From positions 496,001 to 560,000 of the forward strand of contig NZ_FMAE01000007.1 in the NCBI RefSeq assembly GCF_900094575.1: 64,000 nt of DNA. Direction: 5' to 3'. The notes below the pieces were generated by a model. That model was not told where the DNA came from and ran no database searches. It saw only the letters and a list, made by a program, of their open reading frames with translations. The DNA is from Bradyrhizobium yuanmingense (GTDB lineage: Bacteria; Pseudomonadota; Alphaproteobacteria; Rhizobiales; Xanthobacteraceae). Below are positions 23,857 through 32,688 of this stretch, one piece after another. Every line of letters starts with the position of its first letter. Position 1 is the first letter of the stretch. Position numbers and translations under genes: made by a program.

Positions 23857-24153
23857 TCAGCCGTCCCCGGACAGCCGTGCGAAATCATCGAACAGCGCCG
23901 ACACCAGCGCGCGGTGGCGCGTGTCCTCTGCCGGAAGACTTGCAGCATAGAGGTTGAGCAGATGGCGCGCCTTCACCGCGGCTTCCTGCCAGGAAGCCGC
24001 GGGCACCGTCATCATGCGGTGCTCGAGATCGGCCTCGCGCTCGCGCAGCTCCCGGGCATGGGCCTCGACCTCGCCCAACGCGCGGCGCAGGTCGGTGGCC
24101 TTTTGCGCGGCCATGCCACGGTGCTTGTCGAGATCGACGGGCCGGTCATTCAC
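23857..24153 (-). CDS. Hypothetical protein, coiled-coil
   Basis: About 98 residues from a GTG at 24153 that overlaps the upstream gene's stop by eight bases. The N-terminal half is a charged helix (LRRALGEVEAHARELREREADLEHRM); the C-terminal half is VKARHLLNLYAASLPAEDTRHRALVSALFDDFARL. A longer reading from 24189 would overlap the upstream gene by 44 bases. It probably forms a two-gene operon with the upstream gene. Function unknown. Confidence 0.55.
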   Translation of the reverse strand: MNDRPVDLDKHRGMAAQKATDLRRALGEVEAHARELREREADLEHRMMTVPAASWQEAAVKARHLLNLYAASLPAEDTRHRALVSALFDDFARLSGDG

Positions 24154-24412
24154 TGGCGATGCTCGCGTCCGCTGCTTGCGCGTCAGCAAAATCGACAGAG
24201 CCGATCGACAATACCTCCATGGTACCGCGCGCGCCTTCGGCGGGCACGGTGATCATCGTGGCAATCCGGCGATAGGCGGCGAAAGACAAGCCGTCGATCG
24301 TCTCCTCATCCGTGACGACCTCGTAAGCGCCCGCCGGCAAGGTGCGCGCTATGCCGCGGATTTGGAACGGATGTCTGAAGATGACGGTCTCTCGCCGCGA
24401 GCGGATGGTCAT
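24146..24412 (-). CDS. Conserved hypothetical protein
   Basis: An 88-residue protein starting MTIRSRRETVIFRHPFQIRG, followed by LPAGAYEVVTDEETIDGLSF and AYRRIATMITVP. The pattern suggests a small beta-rich domain; similar short proteins are common in Bradyrhizobium, and the family is unnamed to my knowledge. AAAGG lies upstream of the ATG. Its stop overlaps the next gene's GTG. Confidence 0.6.
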   Translation of the reverse strand: MTIRSRRETVIFRHPFQIRGIARTLPAGAYEVVTDEETIDGLSFAAYRRIATMITVPAEGARGTMEVLSIGSVDFADAQAADASIASE

Positions 24413-24672
24413 GCACGCTGCCTTTCGCAAGTGAAGCCCCACCGGTGCCGGCTGCTGCGACCATGCGCCTTTGGCGCGGCAATAGCCAGCACTATCGTCT
24501 GCGCACCAACGAACGCTAGTTGCCACGGTGCAAGGCTAGCCGGCGATGCATTTACTGCTCGCTATTGGTTCGGCGTGAGCGTAGGCTCGTTGTCATCACC
24601 GCGCTTCTCAACGGCATCGACCGGTGACTGAGGGTCACGTGTGCTCCCGCCGAGGCTTCGCAGGAGCGTTCG
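24413..24672. other. Gap without recognised gene
   Basis: About 260 bases between divergent small genes. It contains no convincing reading frame. It presumably holds promoters for both directions, but no clear -35/-10 pair was recognised. Confidence 0.4.
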
Positions 24673-24771
24673 ATGTCGCGTGTCCGCATCTCGGAATGGA
24701 TCGTGCCGCCGGTGATCGTTCCGCTGTTTCTTCTGCTTCTCGTGTGCGCCGCTGCGGTGCTCAATGGCTAG
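24673..24771 (+). CDS. 32-residue single-helix membrane peptide
   Basis: A very short frame starting MSRVRISEWIVPP, followed by a hydrophobic stretch VIVPLFLLLLVCAAAVL and ending NG. This is one membrane helix with positive residues at the N-terminus. AGGAG lies six bases before the ATG, and its stop overlaps the start of the next gene (ATGGCTAG, eight bases), as expected for a translated upstream gene. Function unknown; it may be a membrane peptide or a coupling leader. Confidence 0.6.
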   Translation: MSRVRISEWIVPPVIVPLFLLLLVCAAAVLNG

Positions 24772-25108
24772 GACAACACGCGTGCCGTATCTGGTCAGTG
24801 GCACCAACGAATACGGCAGTTCCAATCTCGGCCGTGGAACTGCGACGGTCGCGCTACGTCTCGCGGAAAAGCTGCTGCGCGAGGGCTACATGGACGTCAG
24901 GGTCTGCACCCCGCGCGGCCGTGTCCTGCAGCCGAATGAATTCGACGAACTCAAACCAGCAAGGGAGAGCGACATGGCCAAGGGCCAGCAACGCGGCAAC
25001 CGCGAAGCCAAGAAGCCGAAAAAGGAAAAGGCCAAGGTGATCGCCGCGGCTCCGTCCCGCAAGGAAGCCGCCTGGCAACCGGATTTCGGACCTGCAAAGA
25101 AGAAGTAG
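24764..25108 (+). CDS. Hypothetical protein with two parts, possibly two overlapping products
   Basis: A 114-residue frame. The first 70 residues (MARTTRVPYLVSGTNEYGSS ... PNEFDELKPARESD) look like a small globular domain. The last 44 start at an internal Met (24974) preceded by AAGGGAGAG, read MAKGQQRGNREAKKPKKEK and end WQPDFGPAKKK. The second part looks like a free-standing small basic protein seen in other Rhizobiales, so this may be a fusion or a gene with two translation starts. Function unknown. Confidence 0.6.
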   Translation: MARTTRVPYLVSGTNEYGSSNLGRGTATVALRLAEKLLREGYMDVRVCTPRGRVLQPNEFDELKPARESDMAKGQQRGNREAKKPKKEKAKVIAAAPSRKEAAWQPDFGPAKKK

Positions 25109-25117
25109 TGCAGCCCG

Positions 25118-25729
25118 CTAGTTCGACGCCAATCCCGTCCTCCGCCGCAAATCCGTGATCGCGCGCAGAAAGCTGTCGGCGGGTGTCGTCTCGGGGTCGA
25201 TCAGCCGGTGCAGGCGAAAGCCGTCTTCCAGCGCGAGCACGACGGAGGCGATCCAGGGCGGGTTCAGATTGACGTTGCGCCCGTTGCTCTTCGATGTCGC
25301 CTCGATGATGTCGGCGACCAGCTTGCGCCGCGCGCGCAGGCGTTTGGCGAGCTCCGGGCGGCGCTTTTCGGCCCGCGCCACGAACAGGATCATCTCCATG
25401 TGCAGCAGGGGCGAGCGGCCGAGCGGATCCTGGCGGCTGCGATCCATCGTCTTCAGCGCCGCGATGAAATCGTCGAGATTGTCGTGCTGCGCCAGGATGT
25501 CCATGTTGCGCCGGATCGACTGTGCGACATGGTCCTCGAGCATGGCGATGATCAATTCGTCCTTGCTCTTGAAGTTCGAATAGAACGCGCCCCGGGTGAA
25601 GCCCGCCGCCGCCGCGATCGCCTCGATGCTGGCGCCGCCGATGCCGTCCGCCTCGAACACGCGCGCGGCCGCCTCGAACAGCGCCTCGCGTGTGTCGTCC
25701 CTGGTCGGCCTGGTTCTCACCCTTGACAT
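25118..25729 (-). CDS. TetR/AcrR family transcriptional regulator
   Basis: A 203-residue repressor-type protein. The N-terminal helix-turn-helix reads TREALFEAAARVFEADG, then IAAAAGFTRGAFYSNFKSKDEL. The C-terminal ligand domain is variable. It is divergent from a cytochrome P450 gene, and a perfect 28-base palindrome lies 22 bases upstream of its start. It probably represses itself and the P450 until a ligand, perhaps the P450 substrate, binds. Confidence 0.9.
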   Translation of the reverse strand: MSRVRTRPTRDDTREALFEAAARVFEADGIGGASIEAIAAAAGFTRGAFYSNFKSKDELIIAMLEDHVAQSIRRNMDILAQHDNLDDFIAALKTMDRSRQDPLGRSPLLHMEMILFVARAEKRRPELAKRLRARRKLVADIIEATSKSNGRNVNLNPPWIASVVLALEDGFRLHRLIDPETTPADSFLRAITDLRRRTGLASN

Positions 25730-25751
25730 CGGCGCAGCTTAGGGCAGAATG

Positions 25752-25779
25752 CAACTCGATACAACAATGTATCGAGTTG
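25752..25779. promoter_or_regulatory. Palindromic operator candidate for the TetR regulator
   Basis: Perfect 12-base arms CAACTCGATACA and TGTATCGAGTTG around a four-base centre, between the divergent tetR and P450 genes. Size and place are those of a TetR-dimer operator. Confidence 0.75.
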
Positions 25780-25858
25780 ATAATTTACAGGGATGGTTAC
25801 GCCGGGCGGTGGGCAGCCTTGCGTATGCGTGTCGTGCGGCAATCGATCCGAGGTCACC

Positions 25859-27088
<1,230 letters not shown>

Positions 27089-27144
27089 GGGGGCTTGCGC
27101 GTTAACCTCCGCGCGCAACAGTCGCTGTGACTTCGCCATACTTC

Positions 27145-27159
27145 CCCCTATATAAGGGG
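27145..27159. promoter_or_regulatory. Palindrome upstream of the AsmA-like gene
   Basis: CCCCTATATAAGGGG, a 15-base near-perfect palindrome 62 bases before the AsmA-like start. It could be a -10 region overlapped by an operator. No -35 box is clear. Confidence 0.3.
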
Positions 27160-27221
27160 CTGTTCCGGCGCGCCTGAGGCTCTCAGCTTCGGCCCAGGCC
27201 GGTTTGGCCGAGGGGAGACCC

Positions 27222-30200
27222 GTGCAGACGACGCTGCTCGGATTGGCGATTGCCTTCATCATTGCGCTGCTGGCCGCGCTGATCGGGCCTTACTACATCG
27301 ACTGGAACCAGTTCAGGCCCCAGTTCGAGGCGGAGGCCGGCAAGATCATCGGCGTGCCGGTGCGGGTGGCGGGCGAGCTCGATGCGCGGCTGTTGCCGGC
27401 GCCGACGCTGCGGCTGCGCGGCGTCACCTTCGGCGGCAACAACGATCTCGGCCGCCTGCGCGCCGACAAGCTCGATGTCGAGTTCAGCCTCGGCTCCCTG
27501 ATGCGCGGCGAATGGCGCGCCACCGAGCTTTCGGTCGGCGGCATGGCGGTCGATCTTGGTCTGGACGCGCGCGGACGGGTCGATTTGCCCTCCACCGCGA
27601 GCGGCACCTTCAACCTGGCCTCCCTCGCCATCGAGCGGCTGAACCTCACCGGCCGCATCGCCTTGCACGATGCCGCCAGCCGCTCGACGCTGGAATTGAA
27701 CGATATCGCCTTCTCCGGCGATGTGCGCTCGCTCGCAGGCTCGGTGCGGGGCGACGGCAGCTTCACCGCGCGCGGCGTGCGCTACCCGTTCCGCGTCTCC
27801 TCCGGCCCCAGCGCCGACGGCAGCGCCACCCGTCTCCACCTCAACATCGATCCCGGCGAGCGCGCCATCCTCGCCGATCTTGAGGGCGTGCTCGCCTTCG
27901 ATAATCGCCAGCCGAAATTCGAGGGCGCGCTGACCCTCGCCGTGCCCGCGGCCAGGAAGGCGGGCGAGGCGGGACCGACGCCCTGGAAGCTTGCGACCAG
28001 GCTCAAGGCCGATCCGGCCGGCGCGAAATTCGAGCAGATCGACGCGAGCTTCGGCCCGGAGGACACCGCGCTGAAGCTCGGCGGCGTCGGCGACCTCAGG
28101 TTTGGCGCATCGCCCTTGCTGCGCGCGGTGCTGTCGGCGCGGCAGGTCGATGCCGACAGGCTGACCGCCAAGCATGATGCCGATCCGCAGCGCGTCCTGC
28201 CGGCGCTGCGCGCAGGGCTGGCGGCGATCCCGCAGGTGCCGATCCCTGCCCAGATCGAGTTCAATGCCGATCAGATCATGCTCGGCGGCCGTCCGCTCCA
28301 GAACATCGCGACCGAGCTTGCGACCGACGGCCGGTCCTGGACCTTCCGGCGGCTGGAGCTGCGCGCGCCCGGCATGACGCAGGTCTCGCTCAATGGCGCG
28401 GCTCCCGGCGCCGACAGTTTCAGCGGCCGGCTCAGCGTTGAATCCCCGGATCCCGACACGCTGGTGGCCTGGCTGCAGGGCCGCAGCGAGATCACCCGCC
28501 GCAGCACGCGGCCGCTGCGTCTCGCGGGCGACGTCACCATCGCAGCCAATCATCTCGCCATCGACAGGCTGAAGGCCGACATCGATGGCGGCGCGATCGA
28601 AGGCCGCATCGTCTTCGTGCAGACAGGCGCGAGCAACGGCTCGCGGATCGATGCGGACCTCAGGGCCGACCGGCTCGACCTCGATGCCGCCGCGAGCTTC
28701 GTGCGCGCGCTGGCGGGGCCGCAAGGCGAATGGCCGGAAGAGGCAAAGCTCTCGCTCGATATTGGCCGCGCGATCTCCGCCGGCCAGGAGCTGCGGCCGT
28801 TCGCAGCCAGGCTCGCCTACAGCCCGGCGTCGCTGTCGCTGGAGCAGCTGCGCTTCGGCCAGGGCGGCGGCGTGACCTCGGAGGCGAGCGGCAGCTTCGA
28901 CCGCACCAAGACGACCGGCAAGCTCGCGCTGAAATCCTCGGCCAATTCGCTGCGCGAGCTCACCGCGCTGGTCGAGCCGTTCGCGCCCGCGCTGCGCGCG
29001 CGCCTCGATGCGCTCCCGTCCTTGCCCGGCGCGACCCGTCTCAAGCTCGATCTCAGCCTCGACAAGAACGCCGAGCATGCCGATCGCAGCAATGCCCGCT
29101 TCGTGCTCGACCTCGACGCACCGCAGCTCAAGACCACGGCGACCCTGGCCGCGCAGACGCCGGCGGCCGCCATCGGCGGTATCGACCTCGAACGCCTGCG
29201 CAACAGCGACTTCACGCTGGACGCGAAAGTGGCGGCGCCGCAGGCCGGCGCCTTGTTGGCACTGCTGGGGCTCGACCGCATCGTGGCCGCGGGCGAGGGC
29301 GCCTCGCAATTCGAAGGACGGTTGAGCGGAGCCTGGCGCCGTCCCTCGCAATTGAACGCAAAGCTCAGCGGCGGCGGGCTCGATGCCGACGCGCAAGGCA
29401 GCGTCGAATGGTCGGAGTCCAAACCGTCCGAACCCAAATCGTTCGAGCCCAAATCGTTCGAACCGAAGGCGAGCGTGAACCTGCGCGTGCGCAACGCCAA
29501 TCTGGCGCCGCTGCTCGGGACCAGCCCGGCCGGCACGTCGGCGCAGAACGTCAGCCTGTCCTCCCGCGTCACGCTCTCCGGCAATCGCCTGACCTTCGGC
29601 GATCTCGACGGCAATGCCGCGGGCTCGCATCTGCGCGGCCATGTTTCGGTGACGCTCGATCAGGACAAGAGCATCGACGGCGAGGTCGGTCTCGACTCGC
29701 TCGATCTGGCGCCGGCGCTCGCAATCGCCGTCGGCGCAGCCGGTCGTGAGTCCGGCGAGCCGCTCAGCGCAGGATTGGTCAGCGGCTGGCGCGGCCGCAT
29801 CGCCTTCCAGGCCTTGCGCGGAACGTTGCCCGGCGGCATCGAGCTGCGCCCCTTCGGCGGCACGATCCGGAGCGACGGCCAGTCGCTCGCATTCGATGCG
29901 CTCAAGGGCGGCGTCGGCGGCGGCGACATGTCCGCAAGCCTGGACGCGCGCAATGGCGCGGGTGGGCTTGCGCTGAACGCGCGCATCGAGCTCAGCAACG
30001 TCGATGCGGCGGCGCTGCGCTATCGCGACCTTGCCCTGCCCAAGGGGCGCGCCTCGGTGCAGATGGCGCTGACCAGCCAGGGCCGCAGCGTCGCGGCCTT
30101 GACCGGTGCGCTCGCCGGCAACGGCACGGTGACGCTCGAATCCGCCGAGATCGCCGGCCTCAATCCGCGTGCGTTCGAGATCGCCATCCGCGCCAGCGAC

Positions 30201-30911
30201 GGCGGCCAGGTCAATGACGACAACCGGCTGCGGCAGCTCGTCGAGCCCGCGCTGTCGGCGGGGCGCATCGCGGTGCCCTCGGCGCAGATTCCGTTCACGA
30301 TCCGCGACGGCCGCCTGCGCATCGGCGCAACGCCGCTGGAAGCGAAGAACGCCCGCGCTATCGTCTCCGGCGGCTACGACATTCCGGCGGACCAGGCCGA
30401 CATCCGCGCCAGCCTGACGCCGATCATGACGGGGCTTTCCGGCGCCCCGCCCGAGATCCAGCTGTTTGCGGCAGGCCCGCCCGACAGGCTGAGCCGTACC
30501 ATCGACCTCGCACCGCTGTCGTCATGGCTTGCGGTGCGCACGATCGATCGCGAGACGCGGCGGCTCGACGCCATCGAGCGCGGCGAGCCGCCGCCGGCCA
30601 CCGCTGCGCTGCCGACGCTGGTGTCCCCGGAGATAGCGACCGAGCAGGCGCCACCCAACGTGCCGCTGCCGGGCCAGGACCCGCGCCGCGCGCCGGCAAA
30701 GCCCAGGGTGGCGCCGACCCCGAAAGCTCCGCAGGCCGCGCCCGCCGCGCCAAGCCCCTCACTGACAAGCCCTTCACTGACGAGCCCGCCGCTCGCGAGC
30801 CAGCAGCTCGCGCCGCTCCCTCCGGCCATCGACGTGAAGCCCGCCCCGGGCCCGCCGCCCGCCAAGCCCAGGCCGAAGCCGCCGCTGGTGCTGACGCCGC
30901 AGCATCCGTAG
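27222..30911 (+). CDS. AsmA family protein (large envelope protein)
   Basis: A 1229-residue protein anchored by one N-terminal helix (LLGLAIAFIIALLAALIGPYYI), then the AsmA pattern DWNQFRPQFEAEAGKIIGVPV and LLPAPTLRLRGVTFGG. The long body alternates beta-strands as in AsmA/TamB bridge-like lipid-transfer proteins. The C-terminal AsmA_2-like part ends in a Pro/Ala/Ser-rich tail of about 110 residues. Short internal repeats occur, such as EPKSFEPKSFEPK and SLTSPSLTSP. The GTG at 27222 is preferred because GGGGAG lies just upstream; a TTG 18 bases earlier is the alternative. Role: outer-membrane lipid or protein assembly, by family. Confidence 0.85.
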   Translation: MQTTLLGLAIAFIIALLAALIGPYYIDWNQFRPQFEAEAGKIIGVPVRVAGELDARLLPAPTLRLRGVTFGGNNDLGRLRADKLDVEFSLGSLMRGEWRATELSVGGMAVDLGLDARGRVDLPSTASGTFNLASLAIERLNLTGRIALHDAASRSTLELNDIAFSGDVRSLAGSVRGDGSFTARGVRYPFRVSSGPSADGSATRLHLNIDPGERAILADLEGVLAFDNRQPKFEGALTLAVPAARKAGEAGPTPWKLATRLKADPAGAKFEQIDASFGPEDTALKLGGVGDLRFGASPLLRAVLSARQVDADRLTAKHDADPQRVLPALRAGLAAIPQVPIPAQIEFNADQIMLGGRPLQNIATELATDGRSWTFRRLELRAPGMTQVSLNGAAPGADSFSGRLSVESPDPDTLVAWLQGRSEITRRSTRPLRLAGDVTIAANHLAIDRLKADIDGGAIEGRIVFVQTGASNGSRIDADLRADRLDLDAAASFVRALAGPQGEWPEEAKLSLDIGRAISAGQELRPFAARLAYSPASLSLEQLRFGQGGGVTSEASGSFDRTKTTGKLALKSSANSLRELTALVEPFAPALRARLDALPSLPGATRLKLDLSLDKNAEHADRSNARFVLDLDAPQLKTTATLAAQTPAAAIGGIDLERLRNSDFTLDAKVAAPQAGALLALLGLDRIVAAGEGASQFEGRLSGAWRRPSQLNAKLSGGGLDADAQGSVEWSESKPSEPKSFEPKSFEPKASVNLRVRNANLAPLLGTSPAGTSAQNVSLSSRVTLSGNRLTFGDLDGNAAGSHLRGHVSVTLDQDKSIDGEVGLDSLDLAPALAIAVGAAGRESGEPLSAGLVSGWRGRIAFQALRGTLPGGIELRPFGGTIRSDGQSLAFDALKGGVGGGDMSASLDARNGAGGLALNARIELSNVDAAALRYRDLALPKGRASVQMALTSQGRSVAALTGALAGNGTVTLESAEIAGLNPRAFEIAIRASDGGQVNDDNRLRQLVEPALSAGRIAVPSAQIPFTIRDGRLRIGATPLEAKNARAIVSGGYDIPADQADIRASLTPIMTGLSGAPPEIQLFAAGPPDRLSRTIDLAPLSSWLAVRTIDRETRRLDAIERGEPPPATAALPTLVSPEIATEQAPPNVPLPGQDPRRAPAKPRVAPTPKAPQAAPAAPSPSLTSPSLTSPPLASQQLAPLPPAIDVKPAPGPPPAKPRPKPPLVLTPQHP

Positions 30912-30945
30912 ACGGCGCTATCTAAAGCGCTCCGTTGCCGATGCT

Positions 30946-31030
30946 CGTCATGCCCGGGCTTGTCCCGGGCATCCACGTTCTTTGTGCCATGCGGCAAGGC
31001 GTGATGGCCGGGACAAGCCCGGCCATGACG
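30946..31030. repeat. Intergenic palindromic repeat bounded by CGTCATG/CATGACG
   Basis: An 85-base block with two internal stems (GCCCGGG-CTTGT-CCCGGGC and GCCGGGACAAGCCCGGC). It starts CGTCATG and ends CATGACG. It matches in style the repeats at 52531-52635 and 61550-61591. Confidence 0.7.
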
Positions 31031-31244
31031 CGGAGAGGTTTCAGTGCCCAAAGCTTCTCGGCTCTTGCACAACAGTAAATCCATTCCCTCGCATTTGAAC
31101 GAATTTTCGTCGGCAAAACTGATTTGCCGACTTTACTGAATTCTCGCGTTTCATCTCTAGCGTGGGTTCCCAGAGGAATTCGGCGTCGCGCCGCGAGCGG
31201 CGGGACGGCTCGCCAACGGGCTGCCAAGAACTGGGGTGATCGAG
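31031..31244. promoter_or_regulatory. Upstream region of the DUF2336 gene with inverted repeat
   Basis: A non-coding stretch, more AT-rich than its neighbours. It holds a perfect inverted repeat at 31109-31131 (GTCGGCAAA, five-base loop, TTTGCCGAC), about 115 bases before the start codon. It may be an operator or leader hairpin. No definite promoter was recognised. Confidence 0.4.
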
Positions 31245-32363
31245 ATGAACGGGGCGAAATCGCTTCTGCAGGATCTGGACGACGCGATCGCGCGCGGCAC
31301 CGACGAAAGCCGGTCACGCGCATTATGGCATGCGACCGACATCCTGATCACCGGCCGCTACAGCGACGACGAGATCAGCATGTTCGGCGAGGTGATCGGC
31401 CGGCTCGCCGACGAGATCGAGGTGGCTGCGCGCGCGCAGCTCTCCGAAGTGATGTCGGCCTGCGATCACGCCCCGCTCAACGTCATCGAAAGGCTCGCCC
31501 TCGACGACGAGATCGCGGTGGCCGGTCCCGTGCTGCGCGATTCCAACCGCATCGACGAGAAGATGCTGGTCCAGAGCGCCATGACCAAGGGCCAGGCGCA
31601 TCTGCTGGCGATCTCGCAGCGCCAGTCGATCGGCGAAGCCGTGACCGACGTGCTGGTCAAGCGCGGCAACCAGGAGGTCGTGACTTCGGTCGCCAGGAAC
31701 GAGGGCGCGCGCTTCTCCGGCTCGGGTCTCTTGCACATGGTCCGCCGCGCCGAGGGCGATTCGATCCTTGCCGAGCAGCTCGGCCTGCGCAAGGACGTGC
31801 CGCGTCACATCTTCCAGCAGCTGATCGCGAAAGCCTCCGAAGACGTCCGCCGCCGCCTCGAGACCGAGCGGCCCGAGATGATGTCGCAGATCCAGAGCTC
31901 GGTCACCGAGGTCACCGGCGATCTCCAGTCCAAGTTCGGCCCGTCCTCGCGCAGCTATTTCGTCGCCAAGCGCGTGGTCACGACGCAGTATCGCCAGGGC
32001 AATCTCAACCAGGACTCGATCTCGAACTATGCCCGCCAGCATCGCTTCGACGAGGTGCAGATCGGCCTGTCGCTGCTGTCGGCGCTGCCGGTCGACGTGA
32101 TCGAGCGCGCGCTGATGGACCGCAACCGCGAGATGATCCTGGTGCTGTGCAAGGCGCTCGACTTCTCCTGGGACACGACGATGTCGCTGTTGTTCCTCGG
32201 CGCCAAGGATCATCTGATCACGGCGCGCGAGCTCCAGGACAACGAGCGCGAGTACGGCCGGCTCAAGATCGAGACGTCGCGCAGCATTCTGAAGTTCTAC
32301 CAGTCGCGCAAGACCGGCGCGGGTGCCGATGCGGGCCGTCAGCCCGAACTTCAAGTCCACTGA
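31245..32363 (+). CDS. DUF2336 domain-containing protein
   Basis: A 372-residue soluble helical protein starting MNGAKSLLQDLDDAIARG. It contains the DUF2336 repeats (RLADEIEVAARAQLSEVM, ERLALDDEIAVAGPVLRDS, DEKMLVQSAMTKGQAHLLAI), which form a HEAT-like helical array common in alphaproteobacteria. A GTG nine bases upstream is an alternative start. A small gene follows 31 bases later and may be in the same operon. Biochemical role unknown. Confidence 0.85.
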   Translation: MNGAKSLLQDLDDAIARGTDESRSRALWHATDILITGRYSDDEISMFGEVIGRLADEIEVAARAQLSEVMSACDHAPLNVIERLALDDEIAVAGPVLRDSNRIDEKMLVQSAMTKGQAHLLAISQRQSIGEAVTDVLVKRGNQEVVTSVARNEGARFSGSGLLHMVRRAEGDSILAEQLGLRKDVPRHIFQQLIAKASEDVRRRLETERPEMMSQIQSSVTEVTGDLQSKFGPSSRSYFVAKRVVTTQYRQGNLNQDSISNYARQHRFDEVQIGLSLLSALPVDVIERALMDRNREMILVLCKALDFSWDTTMSLLFLGAKDHLITARELQDNEREYGRLKIETSRSILKFYQSRKTGAGADAGRQPELQVH

Positions 32364-32394
32364 CAGGTCCACTGAGGAGAGGGGAGTACCTGCA

Positions 32395-32637
32395 ATGTTA
32401 CCTCAATTCGGCACCGCCGTTCGCAAGAAGAATCTCGCCAATGCCGGCGCCACCGATCTCGGCGGCGCAGCTCCGGACAAGGCCTCGGTGGACGCCGCCT
32501 GGCTCGTGCTGGAAGCCGCCAACGACCTCGGCGACCACGCCGCGGTGGACGCCTGCCGCCGCGTCATCGACGCCGAGCTGAACGGCACGGCGGCCCGCAG
32601 CGCGGATGTCGATCTCGTGCTGGGATATTTTCGGTAA
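32395..32637 (+). CDS. Small conserved hypothetical protein
   Basis: An 80-residue protein starting MLPQFGTAVRKKNLANAG. The middle is helical (DAAWLVLEAANDLGDHAAVDACRRVID) and it ends VDLVLGYFR. GGGGAG lies upstream of the ATG. It follows the DUF2336 gene closely on the same strand. No motif recognised. Confidence 0.6.
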   Translation: MLPQFGTAVRKKNLANAGATDLGGAAPDKASVDAAWLVLEAANDLGDHAAVDACRRVIDAELNGTAARSADVDLVLGYFR

Positions 32638-32688
32638 GGCTCCGGGGATCGCGCGCAGACTGGCGCGCAGCGTAATCCACGATTGCTC

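Noticed and set aside
27183..29642. An 819-codon open frame on the minus strand opposite the AsmA-like gene
   Set aside because: It has no recognisable motif and is rich in Arg, Ala and Gln; the plus-strand AsmA features explain the region.
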